Positions 30,979 to 44,414 of a stretch of DNA of 64,000 nt are shown piece by piece (positions within the stretch are counted from its first letter, which is position 1; each line of letters starts with the position of its first letter). Made by a program: the position numbers and the translations under genes. The notes beneath the pieces are model-generated. The model did not search any database and had not been told where the DNA came from. It saw nothing but the letters and a program-made list of their open reading frames with translations. The stretch is from Psococerastis gibbosa. Its lineage: Eukaryota; Arthropoda; Insecta; Psocodea; Psocidae. The stretch spans positions 13,229,419-13,293,418 of the forward strand of contig OZ020486.1 of assembly GCA_963971405.1 (NCBI GenBank), read 5' to 3'.

Positions 30979-32217
30979 CAGCACCGTAGGAATTTTGCAA
31001 CGAATTCTCTCACAACGCACGTCTTGAAATACCAGCAGTAGCTTACGCTGATCAAAGCATAATGTTTGACCGGTTTCTGCAAAAGAGATCTAAAAAAATT
31101 GGTCCCCTCTTTCCCAAAATAAAATCCTGGATCGTAGGCCTACAGAAAATTTCCAGAATAGCCTAATAATTAATTGGGATCTGGACATATATTAAGTTCA
31201 GCAATATAAGTTGCAAGAGTTGCACCAATCCAATGCTGAGTGTAATAAGACAGGATTAAGCAGGTGTCAACGTCACACAGCTAACCTCACCTTCTATTGT
31301 TTGCACCCTATTGTCTGCTGCTTGTGTTTACAAGGGTTCACAACATCTCAGACAGCTAGATGACACTGTTAATCCTTTTCGATTTTTAATTTGTGTACCT
31401 TTTTTACAATTTGTCGTCTAGGTACCTACCTATACAATACTCATGTTTTTTGGCCATTGGCAAACTGGTTCTCGATGTCAACCTACACCGGCTACAAGCG
31501 ATAATGGACAAGCTGAGACAAGCTTACCATTCACTCAATGAAACAGGCGACAGCATGACTTAACCAAATACAGATACGAGTCAGCAGACCCTGAGTACCA
31601 ATTGCATTGAATATAAGTAAAGTCGAAATAATACACCATGACACAGTGAAAATTGAAAGAGCATTTAATAAAGCGGCCTCCCTCGAGCGATCCCTCTCTT
31701 TTCTTGACTGCGGTTTGCAGAAAGTATTTTTATAAATAGATTTTTTGAAACCTAATTTCCGGTAAGAAGTTGATTGGGTTTATAGTTACTGTGATTACCG
31801 CGAGAGTCCATATTTTGAACGCTATCTCTCTTCTTTATTCCAGACACCTTTCTTTCTTACAGAATTAATCTCGGCCAGGAAACGGAACGTCGCGTCGCCT
31901 CATCGCCCGGAAATTTACTTTTTTCTTTACCCTCTTTTATGTCACTTTAATTTCATTTTGCTTACTCTCTTTACCCGACGTAGCTAAGTTTAAATGTTTA
32001 AATTAGGAAAACACTGTATTCAAGCAAATTTCATTTTATATCACACATAATTGTCAAGTCTCTAGTCCATTTCGGTAGCCTATACGTGGGGACTATTTAC
32101 TGTATATACATCAAACAATGACTTCGATTTCTCACATCACTCCTTATGTCAGCATATCGAAACATCAAAATATATTTAATCTTCTTCAACCATAAATACT
32201 TCTACCTAGAATTCTAT

Positions 32218-33075
32218 TTTTGCTTTCCAATTTATACGTAGTATAAGGAAAGATTTGTAATGGTCGAAATTTTCGATTCCGAGATTTCAACGGATTTACA
32301 CGTTTTGAGGTCCCAGGAACCCAAAAAAGTGGTTTTTACGAACTGTCTGTCTGTCTGTATGTCTGTCTGTGCGTCGATTTCCGGGCAAACTACTCGGTCG
32401 ATTTTGATGAAATTCGGCATGTAGGTTTACAAAAATCATACCTCGGGACTTTTTTTTATTTTTTGGGCTAACTCAATTTGGGGGGTTTCATTTTCAAAAA
32501 ACTCATAAGAAACGTCTAAAAAAAATTATTTCTCCAAAACGGCTCCAGCGATTTCTTTTAAATTCACATGTATTGTATTCGTTATAATATTGACAAAATG
32601 TGGGGGTCGCTTGCCCCTTGATAGTTTGCTTCTGGGGGTAAAAAAATAAAAATAACTAAATTTTAATGAAAAATGTCAAAAAAATAATTTTTCTGTGAAA
32701 CCTTTCCATCGATGATTTCTATCTTCAGGCATGTTTTAGGAGTTAAAAATTGAGTAATGAAACCGGAGAGGTTGCTTTCCTAAAAATCTATTTGGTTTTG
32801 TGCAAAAAAAATGTTTTTGAAAAAATGAAATGAAAATTTACGGTCAAATGCATTGCGTGCCCTGCCATTAATGTTGTGTGGTAATGTGTTGGTCTGACCT
32901 ATCTAGAATTTACCTCACCTCCAGTGACGTCAGGTGGACACCCCCCCCCCCCCCCCCCCCCGAGATGCCCGAAATTTAACTATAGGAAAATTATTTACCA
33001 TGAAATTACTCATTTTCTCTAACTACTACTTGATAAATTGGAAAGCATGTTCGAGTAAACTCGGACCGGTTCTTT
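32218..33075 (+). repeat. ~860-bp interspersed repeat, copy A
   Basis: Starts CTTTCCAATTTATACGTAG. Contains a TCTG/GTCT microsatellite (about 32346-32370), GGGCAAACTACTCGG, ATTCGGCATGTAGG and a C run of about 22 (32941-32962), and ends near AAATTGGAAAGCATGTTCGAG. The outer CTTTCCAATTTA words are inverted. No open reading frame of note. Confidence 0.75.
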
Positions 33076-33728
33076 ACTCATTGTGAAAAAAATAACAGTA
33101 CTAAGTACCTACAGTACAGTAGTAATAAAAGTACAGATTCACGTGATAGATGTATAAAAACAGAACCGGTTTCGGCTGACGCCATCGTCAAATGTAAGAA
33201 AAAAAGTCAATATACTATTAAAGAGGTATGTACCACGTACAAGATAAAACATAAACTCATTAAGATACGTACAGTGGATCCATCATATGGTTAAACAATA
33301 TACCTACCAGTAATTACACTTTTCAAATGGTAACATTTATAGAAGTTACCTACCTTTAAAAGCTCTCCCTTCTTGAGCTACCATTTTCAATAATTAATTA
33401 TTGTTTACCATACGCTAATCAGCCAATCTATCTTTACAGTAAGTTTTTCTTTTATCTCGGATACGTTTCTTGTTTTGACTGTTTTCTTACACCTTGACGG
33501 TGGCTTGAGCCGAAACCTGCCGCGTATTTATGTTTGTATGACGTAAAACTGTACAAATTTTCTTTTAGACAATGAGTGACAGTAAGCTCTACAAAGTTAT
33601 TCGTATGAGTATTCGGTATACTCCGTGTTTTACTGTCCGGCACCCGCAGTACCTATTCATCCCAACAAATCCAACAATGCTGGATTTTGTGTAGGGGCGT
33701 AATGAAGGGGGGTCGGTAGTTTACCCTG

Positions 33729-33769
<41 letters not shown>

Positions 33770-34044
33770 GAAATCGGAGCAAAATATTAAGTTTTTATGC
33801 ATTTTAATGTTTTATATAAAACGGTCCATATCAACAAAAAAAAAAGTTGTAATTATACTGATATAATTCAGGAAACAGGGGGTCCGTGGGCCTTCCCAGT
33901 AAGGAAATTTTTTGAAAGTACACACCCAACAATGTAATAAACAAGTTTTCAAGAATTTTAAACTAATGTTATTTTAATTTTTGCAACTTGCGATGGGTGG
34001 GGGCTGTTGGCGTACAGGTGCCCTAAGCCTAGGTTACAGTAAAC

Positions 34045-34310
34045 CAGACTCGTATCCGTACTTGGTTAAGTCATGCTTTAGCCTGTTTCAAACTTTAATT
34101 GCGTCAATGGTAAGCTTGTCTCAGCTTGTCCGGTGTAGGTTGACATCGAGAACGTATACCAGTTTGCCAATTGCCAAACATTCATATACGGAAACAATAT
34201 AAATAATGTCCGAAATCCATGGGGTCGTTGGCATTCGACAAGGGCCTATGGGCCACTATAAGTAGACCTGGGTCCAAATAAAGTCTTTAAATAAATAAAT
34301 AACTACAGTA
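34045..34310 (+). repeat. Interspersed repeat E with 3' tail
   Basis: CGTATCCGTACTTGG to AATGTCCGAAATCC, then GGCATTCGACAAGGGCCTAT and an AAATAAATAAAT tail, giving a likely true 3' end for the family. Confidence 0.65.
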
Positions 34311-34319
34311 AAGCAGGTT

Positions 34320-36370
34320 CCGCGCTAGCTGTTATAGCCGCCCCTCCATAATTTGGGAACTTTCCAGAAGAACAATATTACTTTGTGTGTAGCGCAAGGA
34401 AAGTAAGACCGAAGTGACCCAGTAAACACCCCATCGGCTTCATCCCCGAGATCTTGAGCAACTCAGTCAAGTTTCAGAGAAGACTTCCGGTACAGATAAC
34501 GATGGAAACCTTGTCAACTCCTTCCTCCCCCACCCCCGGATTGTCTCGTACTGGAAGATATCAACCTGTCGAAACCGGCGTAACTTGCCAAAGAATAAAG
34601 TTGGCAAGATAAGACGTGTACAGTGACGTTTGCAATACACCCACCCCCTATCTTAACCCTCCCCATCGTCTGTCATCATATTTTGTTGGGAATGAGCTTC
34701 AAATTAAATCGGAAAATTTGCGCGTTACTTGGGGTTACTTTGGTCTTCGGCCCAATGCAACTTAGATGAATGACATTTTTTATTTCTATATGACAACTTT
34801 CGTTGTAGGGTAAATGTATCATAAACAATTGAAAAGAGTCAGATTTTGAGTGACATGTCCGGACTAAGCGTTTCCACTTGTATCACTTGTATCAGTATCT
34901 ATCAGTCGGTTGACGCCTTTTATGGTTCCCTCTATGATGCAGCTTACGAAGTTCTCTTAGCTATTATAGTAATAAAAGGGGGAAAGTAGATTGTTGGGTT
35001 ACATATAGATGACATTATTGAATACCGTATTAAAAAAATCTGTGATTGTCCCAAAACAGCAGAAAATGTAGTTGGAATGTTGGGCATGGCAAACCCTTCA
35101 GTGTCATGATTATGCAAAACTGATCTATGTGCTATTCAGTTTCTAACACACTGCAAATATTGTATTTGGTATTAGCTACTGCTGTTGAGCAGACGGTGAC
35201 TATACATTTCTATACCTTTATTTTGGCTCTACGCCGCAGTCAGGGCCTTAGCCTTTACTAACTTCTAGTTCTAGGAACTAACTGTCTGTACACGCCGCGC
35301 CGGTGGGGCGCCATTCTGAGTCTCACTTGGAGTTCGGATACATCCCATTTAGCGCAGTGATGCACGCGAGATGCGCGATATCTCCCGTCTCGCCTCTTCT
35401 TGCGCGAGTAATGTGAGGTGGGACGGCCATAGGGCCTCGCCTCCTACTTGCTATAAGCGATGCGATATTATCATTGCGAGGCACGAGGCAATGCGAGACA
35501 CCCTTGGGAGGTACCTAGTTCACCAAACTCTACTCTTCATAAGCTCATTGAATCATCGACTCATTTGTATTCTCATGGTTCTCAGAGGAAAAATGTAAAT
35601 TCATTCAAACTGTAGGAGTCTAGAGCATACGACAGCAAACAAGCAGTTGATAGTAACAATTCAAAACCACTGACCCACGATCAATACAATAGGCTTGATA
35701 CAATAGAATGCATATGAACAAAATGAGCGCGGACGCCCAAAATGGCAGAGCCGCAAAGTGCCCATTTATTTCAAAGAAAAATAAATAGTAAATAGTGTAC
35801 ATACTGTGTATATTAAAGTTAATTGATTTATTGATAGATAGGCCAGCTGCATCTCTTTGAAACTACTTATTATTTTGTTGGTTGAATTCCAAATTAGACA
35901 TAACGACGATAACAGTCAAGATGAAGAAGTTGTTGAGGCGCGATCTCCCTCAGATTCTGCTCTAACTTCAATAGGAAAAACCGCGAAGGTTCTGCTAAGT
36001 TTGCAAAGGTTTGGGCAAAGGGTCAGCCATTAAGATTGACCGGCACTCCCTGAAGGGCACTAATTATTAGTTCTCCAAGCAATGGCACAGATTGTGTATT
36101 AACTGACTCTTCAACAAATATTTGTAGAACTGAAGTTGTAAGCAAGAACCGAAAGTAAATCCTCTGTATTACAGATACAATAGTTATTCATATTTTGGCT
36201 GGGAAGTCGCCTACTACCCAAAACGATAGGATGGCACTGGAACACTTCGTTCATTCGAAAACTTGCATTAGCCGCACACCGAGTTTATTCAATTTTTAAA
36301 TTTTATAAGTGTTCAAAGTGGTCAGGTAGTAATAGTATGGTTGGACACAGTCCCAGGCCACGGTTTGGGC
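34320..36370. other. No gene seen
   Basis: 35340-35520 is GC- and CpG-richer (repeated GCGAG/GCGCG words) but has no domain. The rest is unremarkable. Confidence 0.45.
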
Positions 36371-36379
36371 CCATAGGAC

Positions 36380-36575
36380 AGGGGACCTCCTGATTATAGT
36401 GGATTCCGAACCACTTGGGAAACACAGTGAAGTCACACGATTAGTTCGGAGGTGACCAGGACAAGTCCTACCATGTTTCCCTACCGGCACTGTGCACACT
36501 ACCAAGTTATCTGCATCTTTGAACCTGCTCTGGTCCGCTGGATTCAACTTGGTAAGGCGGCCGGCTATTGGTCAG
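36380..36575 (+). repeat. Interspersed repeat C, partial
   Basis: Contains CCTGATTATAGTGGATTCCG through CTACCAAGTTATCTGC and GGTAAGGCGGCCGGC. The 5' third of the repeat is missing. Confidence 0.7.
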
Positions 36576-37294
36576 GTAGTACTACTACTGTATATCTGTC
36601 TTTAAACCAAAGCTTGGGTACCGTACTGTAATTAATGTAAGCATTCTGAAATAGGAGATACCATAATATTATTTGTAGGCCTATTAAAAAAATTAAAAAA
36701 ATAGGATGGTGTTTTTTTTCATTTTTTTACCATAAATTTAAAAGGTTAATCGCATGTGTACACATAATTTAATGAATATATCCGATTGACCTCTTCAGTC
36801 GCCTCTGTAGGTAGTTAAAGGGAATAAGTAAAAGCAACATATTGGAGTTGACAGTTTATGTCACATTGAAAGCAACCGTAGCTATACATTCTTTCAAGCT
36901 CATCTGCATCATGTATTAGAATACACGAACAAGTCAGTTTTCATGAAGCAGAAGACGAAGACAAAAGAGATTGGTTTACTTCCGTGGGCGGGTTAAATCC
37001 GTTCAAAAGGTTTTTATACACGTTAAGTCAGCTTACATTTTCATATGTAAGAAAGGAGTTCCCTGTCGCGCGGAGAAATGTCGTTGGTTACCGTCAGAGA
37101 TGATCAACCAGGCAGGTGCATTGCTTATTTTACCCCCCCCCCCTCCCCACGCTCCGCTACCTCTCCCTTCTCCTTTCCGAACTCGAAGACGGGTCTCTCT
37201 CTTGTTCTTACAATTAAATGGGAGAGAAATGTGAATCCGATAAGCTCTTTTATATAACTTCAAAGGAACTTCTTTGTAAGATGGCTAATGTTTA

Positions 37295-37415
37295 GGCCAG
37301 GTCCCACTATCGCTTGTCATGCCTCGGTAGGGAAAACTGGACGGCACCACTGTGCATTGGAGCATGGTGGTGCCGTCCAGCACTGATACTTTTCATGCAA
37401 TGGTGGGACCGGGCC
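37295..37415. mobile_element. PIF/Harbinger-like MITE, 121 bp
   Basis: Starts GGCCAGGTCCCACTAT and ends TGGTGGGACCGGGCC, flanked by TTA on both sides (37292-37294, 37416-37418). An inner hairpin, GGACGGCACCAC/GTGGTGCCGTCC, lies at its centre. Confidence 0.75.
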
Positions 37416-38117
37416 TTAGACAGCTGATGATATTCATTCACTAAGGCTACACGGACTCTATTTTTTAGGCCCGGTACTAGGTATCGGTCTCGCAGACGCG
37501 ATTTGCCGTCGTCATTGAAATAGGGCTTCATGAGTGGTTAATACAAACCCACAGTGTCTACTTCGGATGATTTCTATGATGAAAACCGTGCACTTTCGTG
37601 CGGTCCACTTCACGCCAGCTTCCGAAATCGTCGAGAAATCCTCTGCTAGCCTTAATATGTCTACTGTATATTATATATGTCTACATATATATGGCTACAA
37701 TGGCGACTGCGAGAACCATTTGTGTGTACCGGGCCATAACGAAATCAAAATTTTCAGGAAATTTTGATAATAGAGCTATCAACAGTAGGATTTATAGAAG
37801 AAATGTTTCTCTATATAAATAAATAAATACATTTTGACTTTTTGTCCTATTGTGCATTATTGCGTTCATTATAATTATTATTCATTCATTCATTCAAAGT
37901 TTTTTTTTTTTAATAATAATAATGCGTGTATTTAGTAAAGGAACTTTTTATTTCCTTCAAAATATAGATTTACAATTATTTTTATAAGTATAATAACAGT
38001 AGGAGGGGACCCTTTAGGACGAGCCTGTGCTAGGCCCCCTTTTAATATAGCTAATAGCTATGATTGTATTGTGTTGCATTATTGTGTTCATTATAATTAA
38101 TATTCATTCATTCATGC

Positions 38118-38280
38118 ATATTAGTAAGCGAACCTAGCGGAGTCAGGCTCTTATATTCAACTAGGACCGTCTACTTTACATGCTTTCCAAAGCAAGGCGA
38201 AAAAATGTAGTCAGTGTGGGACTTGTACCAACAACCTTTCGGGTGAAAGTTGGAGTCTGTACCACTATTCTACATGTCCC
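38118..38280 (-). repeat. tRNA-derived SINE (family A)
   Basis: Reverse copy with GGGACTTGTACCAACAACC (B-box region) and GGAGTCTGTACCACTATTC (A-box region). Confidence 0.7.
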
Positions 38281-38577
38281 CTTTCTATATATAGTATAGT
38301 ATGAGGCTATCGCGTATACCAATGGACCACTGTTATGGAATTCCTTGCACTGGGCACACAGACTGTCCGATTTTCGTATGTACGTATCTATATTATATGT
38401 TAATGAGGACCACACAATTATATGCATCAAAATGTAGACGGACATTTTTTTTAATGGATACAACTGCATATATATTATATTTTTATTGAATAGCTTTTAA
38501 TGGACGTAGACCTACATGTAGTGGCCCAATGAACGTTGCCCATTATTATAACATTATTGGTATTTAACTGCAAAGGC

Positions 38578-38760
38578 TATCACGGCCGGAGTCGAATGAT
38601 GAACCAGTAGAATCCGGGCTGATGGGCCGTGGTCGAAATAAAAGTGAACTTCCAAACGTTTCGTCAGGATCTGCAGTTTACATCTTCAGTGGCGCTGTGT
38701 AGATTTCGAGGTTTCTACCTTGGTGGCTCCGTAGCGAATGACTGTGTAGGTTTTTTTTTT
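38578..38760 (+). repeat. Interspersed repeat G
   Basis: GATGAACCAGTAGAATCCGG, GAACTTCCAAACGTTTCG and TTGGTGGCTCCGTAGCGAATG. Related copies: 23085-23260 (forward, dve intron 10, starting right after the exon 10 donor) and about 39440-39700 (reverse). Confidence 0.6.
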
Positions 38761-40531
38761 TTTAAATAGAGCCCCAGGTGTCGAAACCATTCCAGTTTCG
38801 AGTACCGGTGCCACCTCCCGAAAATCATTATGGGAAGGGAGAAGGATCTGCCCGAGGACATTTAGACCCTTATCTGAATAGGAAAGCTTAACGTGTACCG
38901 TATTGTGTACCGAACAGGGGGAAGGAAAAGGCCCAATGGGCCCAAAAAACCCAAAGGGTAAAAAACCTTCTCATGCGTCTGAATGATTTATGTGTGATGG
39001 TTGTTAGTGGTTAGTAAGAAGTAAAGGAAGAAGTTTAGACGATAGTAAAGGTCCGAACAGTTGATAGATATGTTGAAGGGTTGTCTGAAGAGAATTAAAT
39101 ATCCAAATGAGTTTGTTTCTGAAGGAATTTCTTAAATCTGAATCTGGAACTGAAAGCGTTAATGTCACATTCACAGGAAATCACATTCACGGTTATATGT
39201 ACAATGTACAATGTTCAATCGAGCGTTGGTTGACTGCTGCAACAGAAAATGTTTGTTTCTGAGGGGGTTTCTTAATTCGGAATCTGGAACAGAAAGCGTT
39301 AGCTTCATCACATTCGGGGTTATTCACATTCACGGTTAAATGTACAATCAATACTAACAATACCAATACTAGGCTATACAAGGCTGGCGGCCCCAAGACC
39401 CCTCCCTAAGTTCGTCCGGTCCGTCCGTATGTGCGTCTCCGTCCCTGGTCCATCGGTCTGACTGGGTAGGGGGCTGTGCACTTAGATTTATACCTGGACC
39501 TTGTAGTGGAAGCGAGCGAATTCTCGCTCTCAACTCAACATCATCGGCTGGGGAATTTCCATTAGCTGGTTTTTTCATAAATGGCTGACGTCATCCTTTT
39601 CGAAGATGTCGACCGCAGATGTTGACGAAACGTTTGGAAGTTCACATTCATTTCGACCACGGCCCATCAGCCCGGATTCTACTGGTTCTTCATTATTCGT
39701 ATTGTTTCCGAATGAATTTCTAGCCGTTGGCAACCTGGTTCACTCCTCGATGTCACCTACACCGACTACTTGTCCCAATGGGTATGTTCAGACAAACTTA
39801 TACCATTGAAATATTTACTGGCATTAGCTGGGCTTAACCAAGCGTGGGAACGCGTCTGGATGTAACTTAGGTGACAGCTCCACGATCGATATTTCCCCTT
39901 AAACTTTAATTTTTTCCACCTCTTTTTCCTCTTCGGTTGGCTCGTAATTCGCAACCCTCCCAACAATAACATTATATTAAGTGGCAATAAACGGCGTAAA
40001 AAAGTATTGTCTCAAACATTAGCACTCCGTTTAAAATCAAAACTTTTCCGACAAATTTCTCTACAATATAAATTCGCCAATATTTTCCGCGTTTTTCCAA
40101 AACTAACTATTCTTTTCTTCGCTTAACTTTCAAATATAAATCAGTGTCATTTTAAAGTAAACGCTGGATATTAGCAGCGCTTCGTAACAATAATTGGGGA
40201 TGGTTTTCGTTTAATAGTGAAAGTAAGATGGTCCAACTAAGGAGAAAGCGCTTTCTATAACTCATTCTGCATTACAAGATTACCGGGGCCATAATCCTCG
40301 TTTGATTTACAGCGCTTCTTTATCAAAACTCTTATTTCTTAATTATTATTAACTCCCTTCTTACAACTTTTTCATTAGATTTTGGCGGTTGGTTTATTTA
40401 CCGGAGACGGCTTATGTCGGGATTTCAGAACGGTTTTCCAGCGGGGGAATCCCAAAATTATTGGCTTTGAAGTAAATTGTCCACTCCCCATTAAAGGCTT
40501 TATCCGGCCGCTCCTAGATCAAGGATTTATA

Positions 40532-40778
40532 TGAGTTGCCTATTAGCAAAAGCAATCCTGTCCACCCAGGTCGATTTTTCAGAAACCGCAAAAAACTGCT
40601 GTGCCGCAACGCCATGAGGTATAACATTGCAGTTTTTAAAGCTTATTTTAACAGTTTAATTGCTTTTGCTTCTCAATATCTGATTCATGGGATAGAGCAT
40701 TGAAAAATATAAAAAATGGCGCGAATATCTCAAAACTGAAATAAATGGAGAGGATTGCTTTTGCTAATAGGCAACTCA
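40532..40778. mobile_element. MITE with ~28-bp perfect TIRs
   Basis: Left arm TGAGTTGCCTATTAGCAAAA (continuing through AGCAATCC) is matched exactly by its complement at the right end. ATA flanks both sides. 247 bp, non-coding. The near-perfect ends suggest recent activity. Confidence 0.75.
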
Positions 40779-40850
40779 ATAGCTAGGCATTATTTGTATT
40801 ATTGTATTTTATGGATGTAGACCAAGCGACCTCATTGATTTCCGGGTATA

Positions 40851-41245
40851 CAAGGCCGGATTAACCATCTCTAGGCCTCTAGACAATGAAACTGGTGGGC
40901 CCCCTCCCCCCTCTAGGGCTCCATGTCTATAGTCTTACTAGTTAAGGTGACTAACATTGCAACTAAAAACTAATAACACTAAATACAAAATAAATCAAAT
41001 TTTAAATAATAGGCTATATAAAAATAATATTTTAAAGTTGTGGCGGGAAAACTTTCTGTTTTAAAAATTTGAGTTTTACAATATTATGAAAAGCACATTT
41101 TTCAAGGTATTATGAAAAGCTTTGAAAAATTACATAATAAATTAACTTTTTTAAAGCATTTGTGGGCCCTCAGGCAGCTCCGGGCCCTCAGGCAACTCTG
41201 GGCCCTTAGTTGCCTATAGTGTGTCTAGTTTGTAATCCGGCACTG
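40851..41245. mobile_element. hAT-like MITE (GGCCGGATTA family)
   Basis: Starts CAAGGCCGGATTAACC and ends GTAATCCGGCACTG. Flanks CGGGTATA (40843-40850) and CTGGTATA (41246-41253) match 7 of 8. The interior has GGGCCC-rich repeats (CAGGCAACTCTGGGCCC). Confidence 0.85.
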
Positions 41246-41253
41246 CTGGTATA

Positions 41254-43168
41254 AATGTGAAGAATGGATTGTTACCGCGTTATTTTTAAGTTTGGCTAAT
41301 TGGCTGCAAGCGTTACAGAAATTAAGACATTCAAAAATGAGCGGGAGTGGGATTCGAACAGTTTTCCCAGTGTCGGCAATGTCCGTCCATTTTCAATGCC
41401 TTAATTCCTTTCTCGAATTACCTGTAGACGCTTTCTACAATGTTATATCTAGGTATTCTGTACACTCATTCTGTACCTCATTTGTTGTTACATGATAACA
41501 TACAATATTGATACATCTATAAAGCATGGTATCGGTATCACTTAGAGTAGCTGACATTGGCAAGGCTTGACAGCATCAGACTTATTCTTCTATTTAGTCG
41601 TCGTGCAGTCAATAAGTAGGACCCCCCAAAATGTGAAACTATAATAAGACATTAATGTAATGTTGTAATGTACAATTTTCCAGATATATTTGTAATAGCC
41701 ATTTGGGTCAGCAGAGAGCGATAAATAAGTGGTGTGGTTGATCAATTTCAACGTAGTTTCAGGCCTCTGGCCGTGACAAGAAGTTGATACCCTCCCCCCC
41801 CCCCATATTTGATCTAGACGCCTCTGACACGTATGCAGTATATACACCGTACTTATAAGTTTACCTTAACCTTAAAATACAGACAATTGAATTAACGTAA
41901 ATATATTTACGTGAGACGTCTCTTCTGTATATTATTCTGTCGCATTGTGTAAATAAAACCACATTGAAACAATAAGGAAAGCTGAAAGCGGCCATAATAA
42001 CGCAGTAGCGCGGGAACAATATCTTTTAGGCGGTGCCGCCGCGGTTTGATCCCGCACTAAAATTGTGGATAAGTGTAAAATTATTAACTTAGATAAATCA
42101 AAGCATAAGACAACCACTGTAATATGTACATTATACAAGATTTATATAATTACGTGCCAAACCAAGACGGTGTATTTCCGCTGGAGGTTGCCGCATTTCC
42201 TTTTTCCAGTTTTTGCTTGGAAAGATTTTATAACGTAAGTCTCTCGACTAAATCAATTGGATTTCTTTTTAAGTAAGTAACATTGTAAGGAGCTGAACTG
42301 TTAATAGAAAGTGTGACTAACTTAGCTGTAAGAGTAGTCATCCGTGGCTAAACGTCGCCTAAAATAAAGACACTTTTCAATTCACTAACACTGAACAAGC
42401 GCATTTAATTTTGCATTCTCAAACACCTGGCTTGAACAGTGCATTTAATTATATACAAGGGCACAAGTTAGATTAATTAAACATAATTATCACAGCAGTT
42501 CACACTAAATAAATAAGAGATGAGATTTCCAGAGAACCAGCTCATTTAAAGTTTTATTTCATCAAATGTAAAGATTGTAGATAAAAATTATTTCAAAAAT
42601 GCTGTTAGGCTACATAAGATTTTCAGTGCGTATCCCTTATCGTACATTACTTACATCCTTAAGTATTCAGGTAAGATGACTATATTTACTCTTACGCATA
42701 TATTTACCAACCTTTCTTCTTGTGTCTTCCCTCCAATTTGATGGGAGAATGCCTGAAGCTCATTCTATCCTATAGCCCTTTATTATTTTAAATATATACC
42801 TTAAACCTTAAATTGAACCTCCTTTATAATCTCAGTACCAAGGCCGTACCGCTGTCTATCTATGTTTCTACTTACTTATATCTCCATGCATTGGCGTATA
42901 TGCATTATATAACTTTTGGATGGAGGGGGGGGGGAGGGTAGCTAGACCGCCTCTAGCTACCAACTTCTTGCCGCGGGCAGATGCCAGAGAAGACGTTGAA
43001 TTCTACCAACAAACCAGTTCAAATTTCACAGCTGGCCCGAAAATCTATTAGACCTGATCAATTCCTTGGCAACTATATTTACTGCAAATTGGGACACACT
43101 GTAAAGTGGATGTTCCCTCAGCATCGAATGTCAACCAATATTTTATTATTAGCCTACATAACTTTAGT
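41254..43168. other. No gene seen
   Basis: No coding motifs. C and G runs lie near 41793 and 42927. A B-box-like GGTTTGATCCC at 42042 is isolated. Confidence 0.5.
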
Positions 43169-43373
43169 TATAGTCCACGCAAAATGAGAAAAGTATGGAC
43201 ATGGAATGTTTTGATCCTGTGGAACACTGTAAAAATATTCTTTGCGCAATTTTCGTTATGCTCTGCAGCCAATGCGACAAGGTAACACAAAATGGTGCAA
43301 GAAATATTTTTACAGTGTTGGACAGGATCAAAACATTCCATATCCATACTTTTCTCATTTTGCTTGGACTATA
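43169..43373. repeat. 205-bp near-perfect palindrome (foldback element)
   Basis: Arms of about 80-90 bp, starting TATAGTCCACGCAAAATGAG, pair with few mismatches around a short centre near 43271. A TA-type target is possible. Both strands give mirror-image short reading frames, which are artefacts of the palindrome. Confidence 0.75.
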
Positions 43374-43387
43374 TAACTGCCTGCACA

Positions 43388-43540
43388 ATTATTGTTATTA
43401 ATTTTTAATTTGTTTTGACACTAATCTTACTTTTACTTTTATATTTGTAAAGGGGGGCCCAGCATGGGACTTCTATTTGTAATATTGTAATTTATGTAAA
43501 TTTTGTTGTTTTTAATTTAATAAATTTGATTTGATTTTCG
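43388..43540 (+). repeat. LINE-like 3' tail with TTTGA repeat
   Basis: AT-rich sequence ending TTTAATAAATTTGATTTGATTTT. The short internal GC word GGGGGGCCCAGCATGGGAC and the terminal pentamer repeat are typical of a retroposon 3' end. It abuts the palindrome at 43169-43373. Confidence 0.4.
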
Positions 43541-44414
43541 TCTTAAATTTTCCCATTGGGGAGGGGGGGGGGCATACGTATATACGTCACTGTGCCTTGT
43601 CTACGATAAATCTACAGCTATATTACTGGTGTATGGACTTATGGAGAGTACTATGCCTTTGATTCATTAGGCACACTTACTACAGAACTACAATGAAAAA
43701 AACCCGAGTGAATGAATGAAAAATAACAAATCTGACCAACCAAAAATGGCAGAACTGCTCCAGGGGAGATGTGCTTCCTCAGCAATAGAGTCTCTTATTT
43801 TCTTTTAGCAGTATAGAGATCACAATTTATGAAACAGGGCGGCTTATCTGGTTCAGTAAGGAGTCTCAAATGATTTAGTGCAGCGTTATGAATCTTATTA
43901 ACATTTTCTTACCCCTATCCTTCTTCGCTAAACCCCGCGCCTCCCTACCCCCTCCCCCACTTCTATTACCCCAACCATCTTATTTCCCTATCTTATATTT
44001 CTCTTTATTATTTTTAAATGAAAACAGGCTACTAAATCTATTTCATGGGATTTTTTGAAAGTTTTAAAGCCGGATTGCACAGCGGTTTTTCTCTTTTGCT
44101 TTGAATGAGGTCTTTTTGGCTTTACTCCATCAAACACCTTCCGAACACCGTTCGTACCGTGGCCAATATTGGCATACAGATCCAATAGGTAATAAGCAGG
44201 TGCCTGATATCAAAATCAAAATCAAAATAAAAAATCAGAATCAAAACAAATCTGGACTTGGACCCCCTCAATGCATAGATCGTGGGTTCGAATCCAATCC
44301 AGCCAAGTCCAGATTTTTTTGGTTCTCTAATTTCGTTTAATGAGGAGGTTGCCTCTTCAACCTGATGTGTATATGTACCGTATTAATAATTAATACATAC
44401 TATAATAGGATATC

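Noticed and set aside
42030..42060. B-box-like GGTTTGATCCCGC, possible tRNA
   Set aside because: No acceptor stem or A-box at the right distance on either strand.
43164..43401. Paired open frames on both strands with similar peptides
   Set aside because: They mirror each other because the DNA is a palindrome. No coding evidence.
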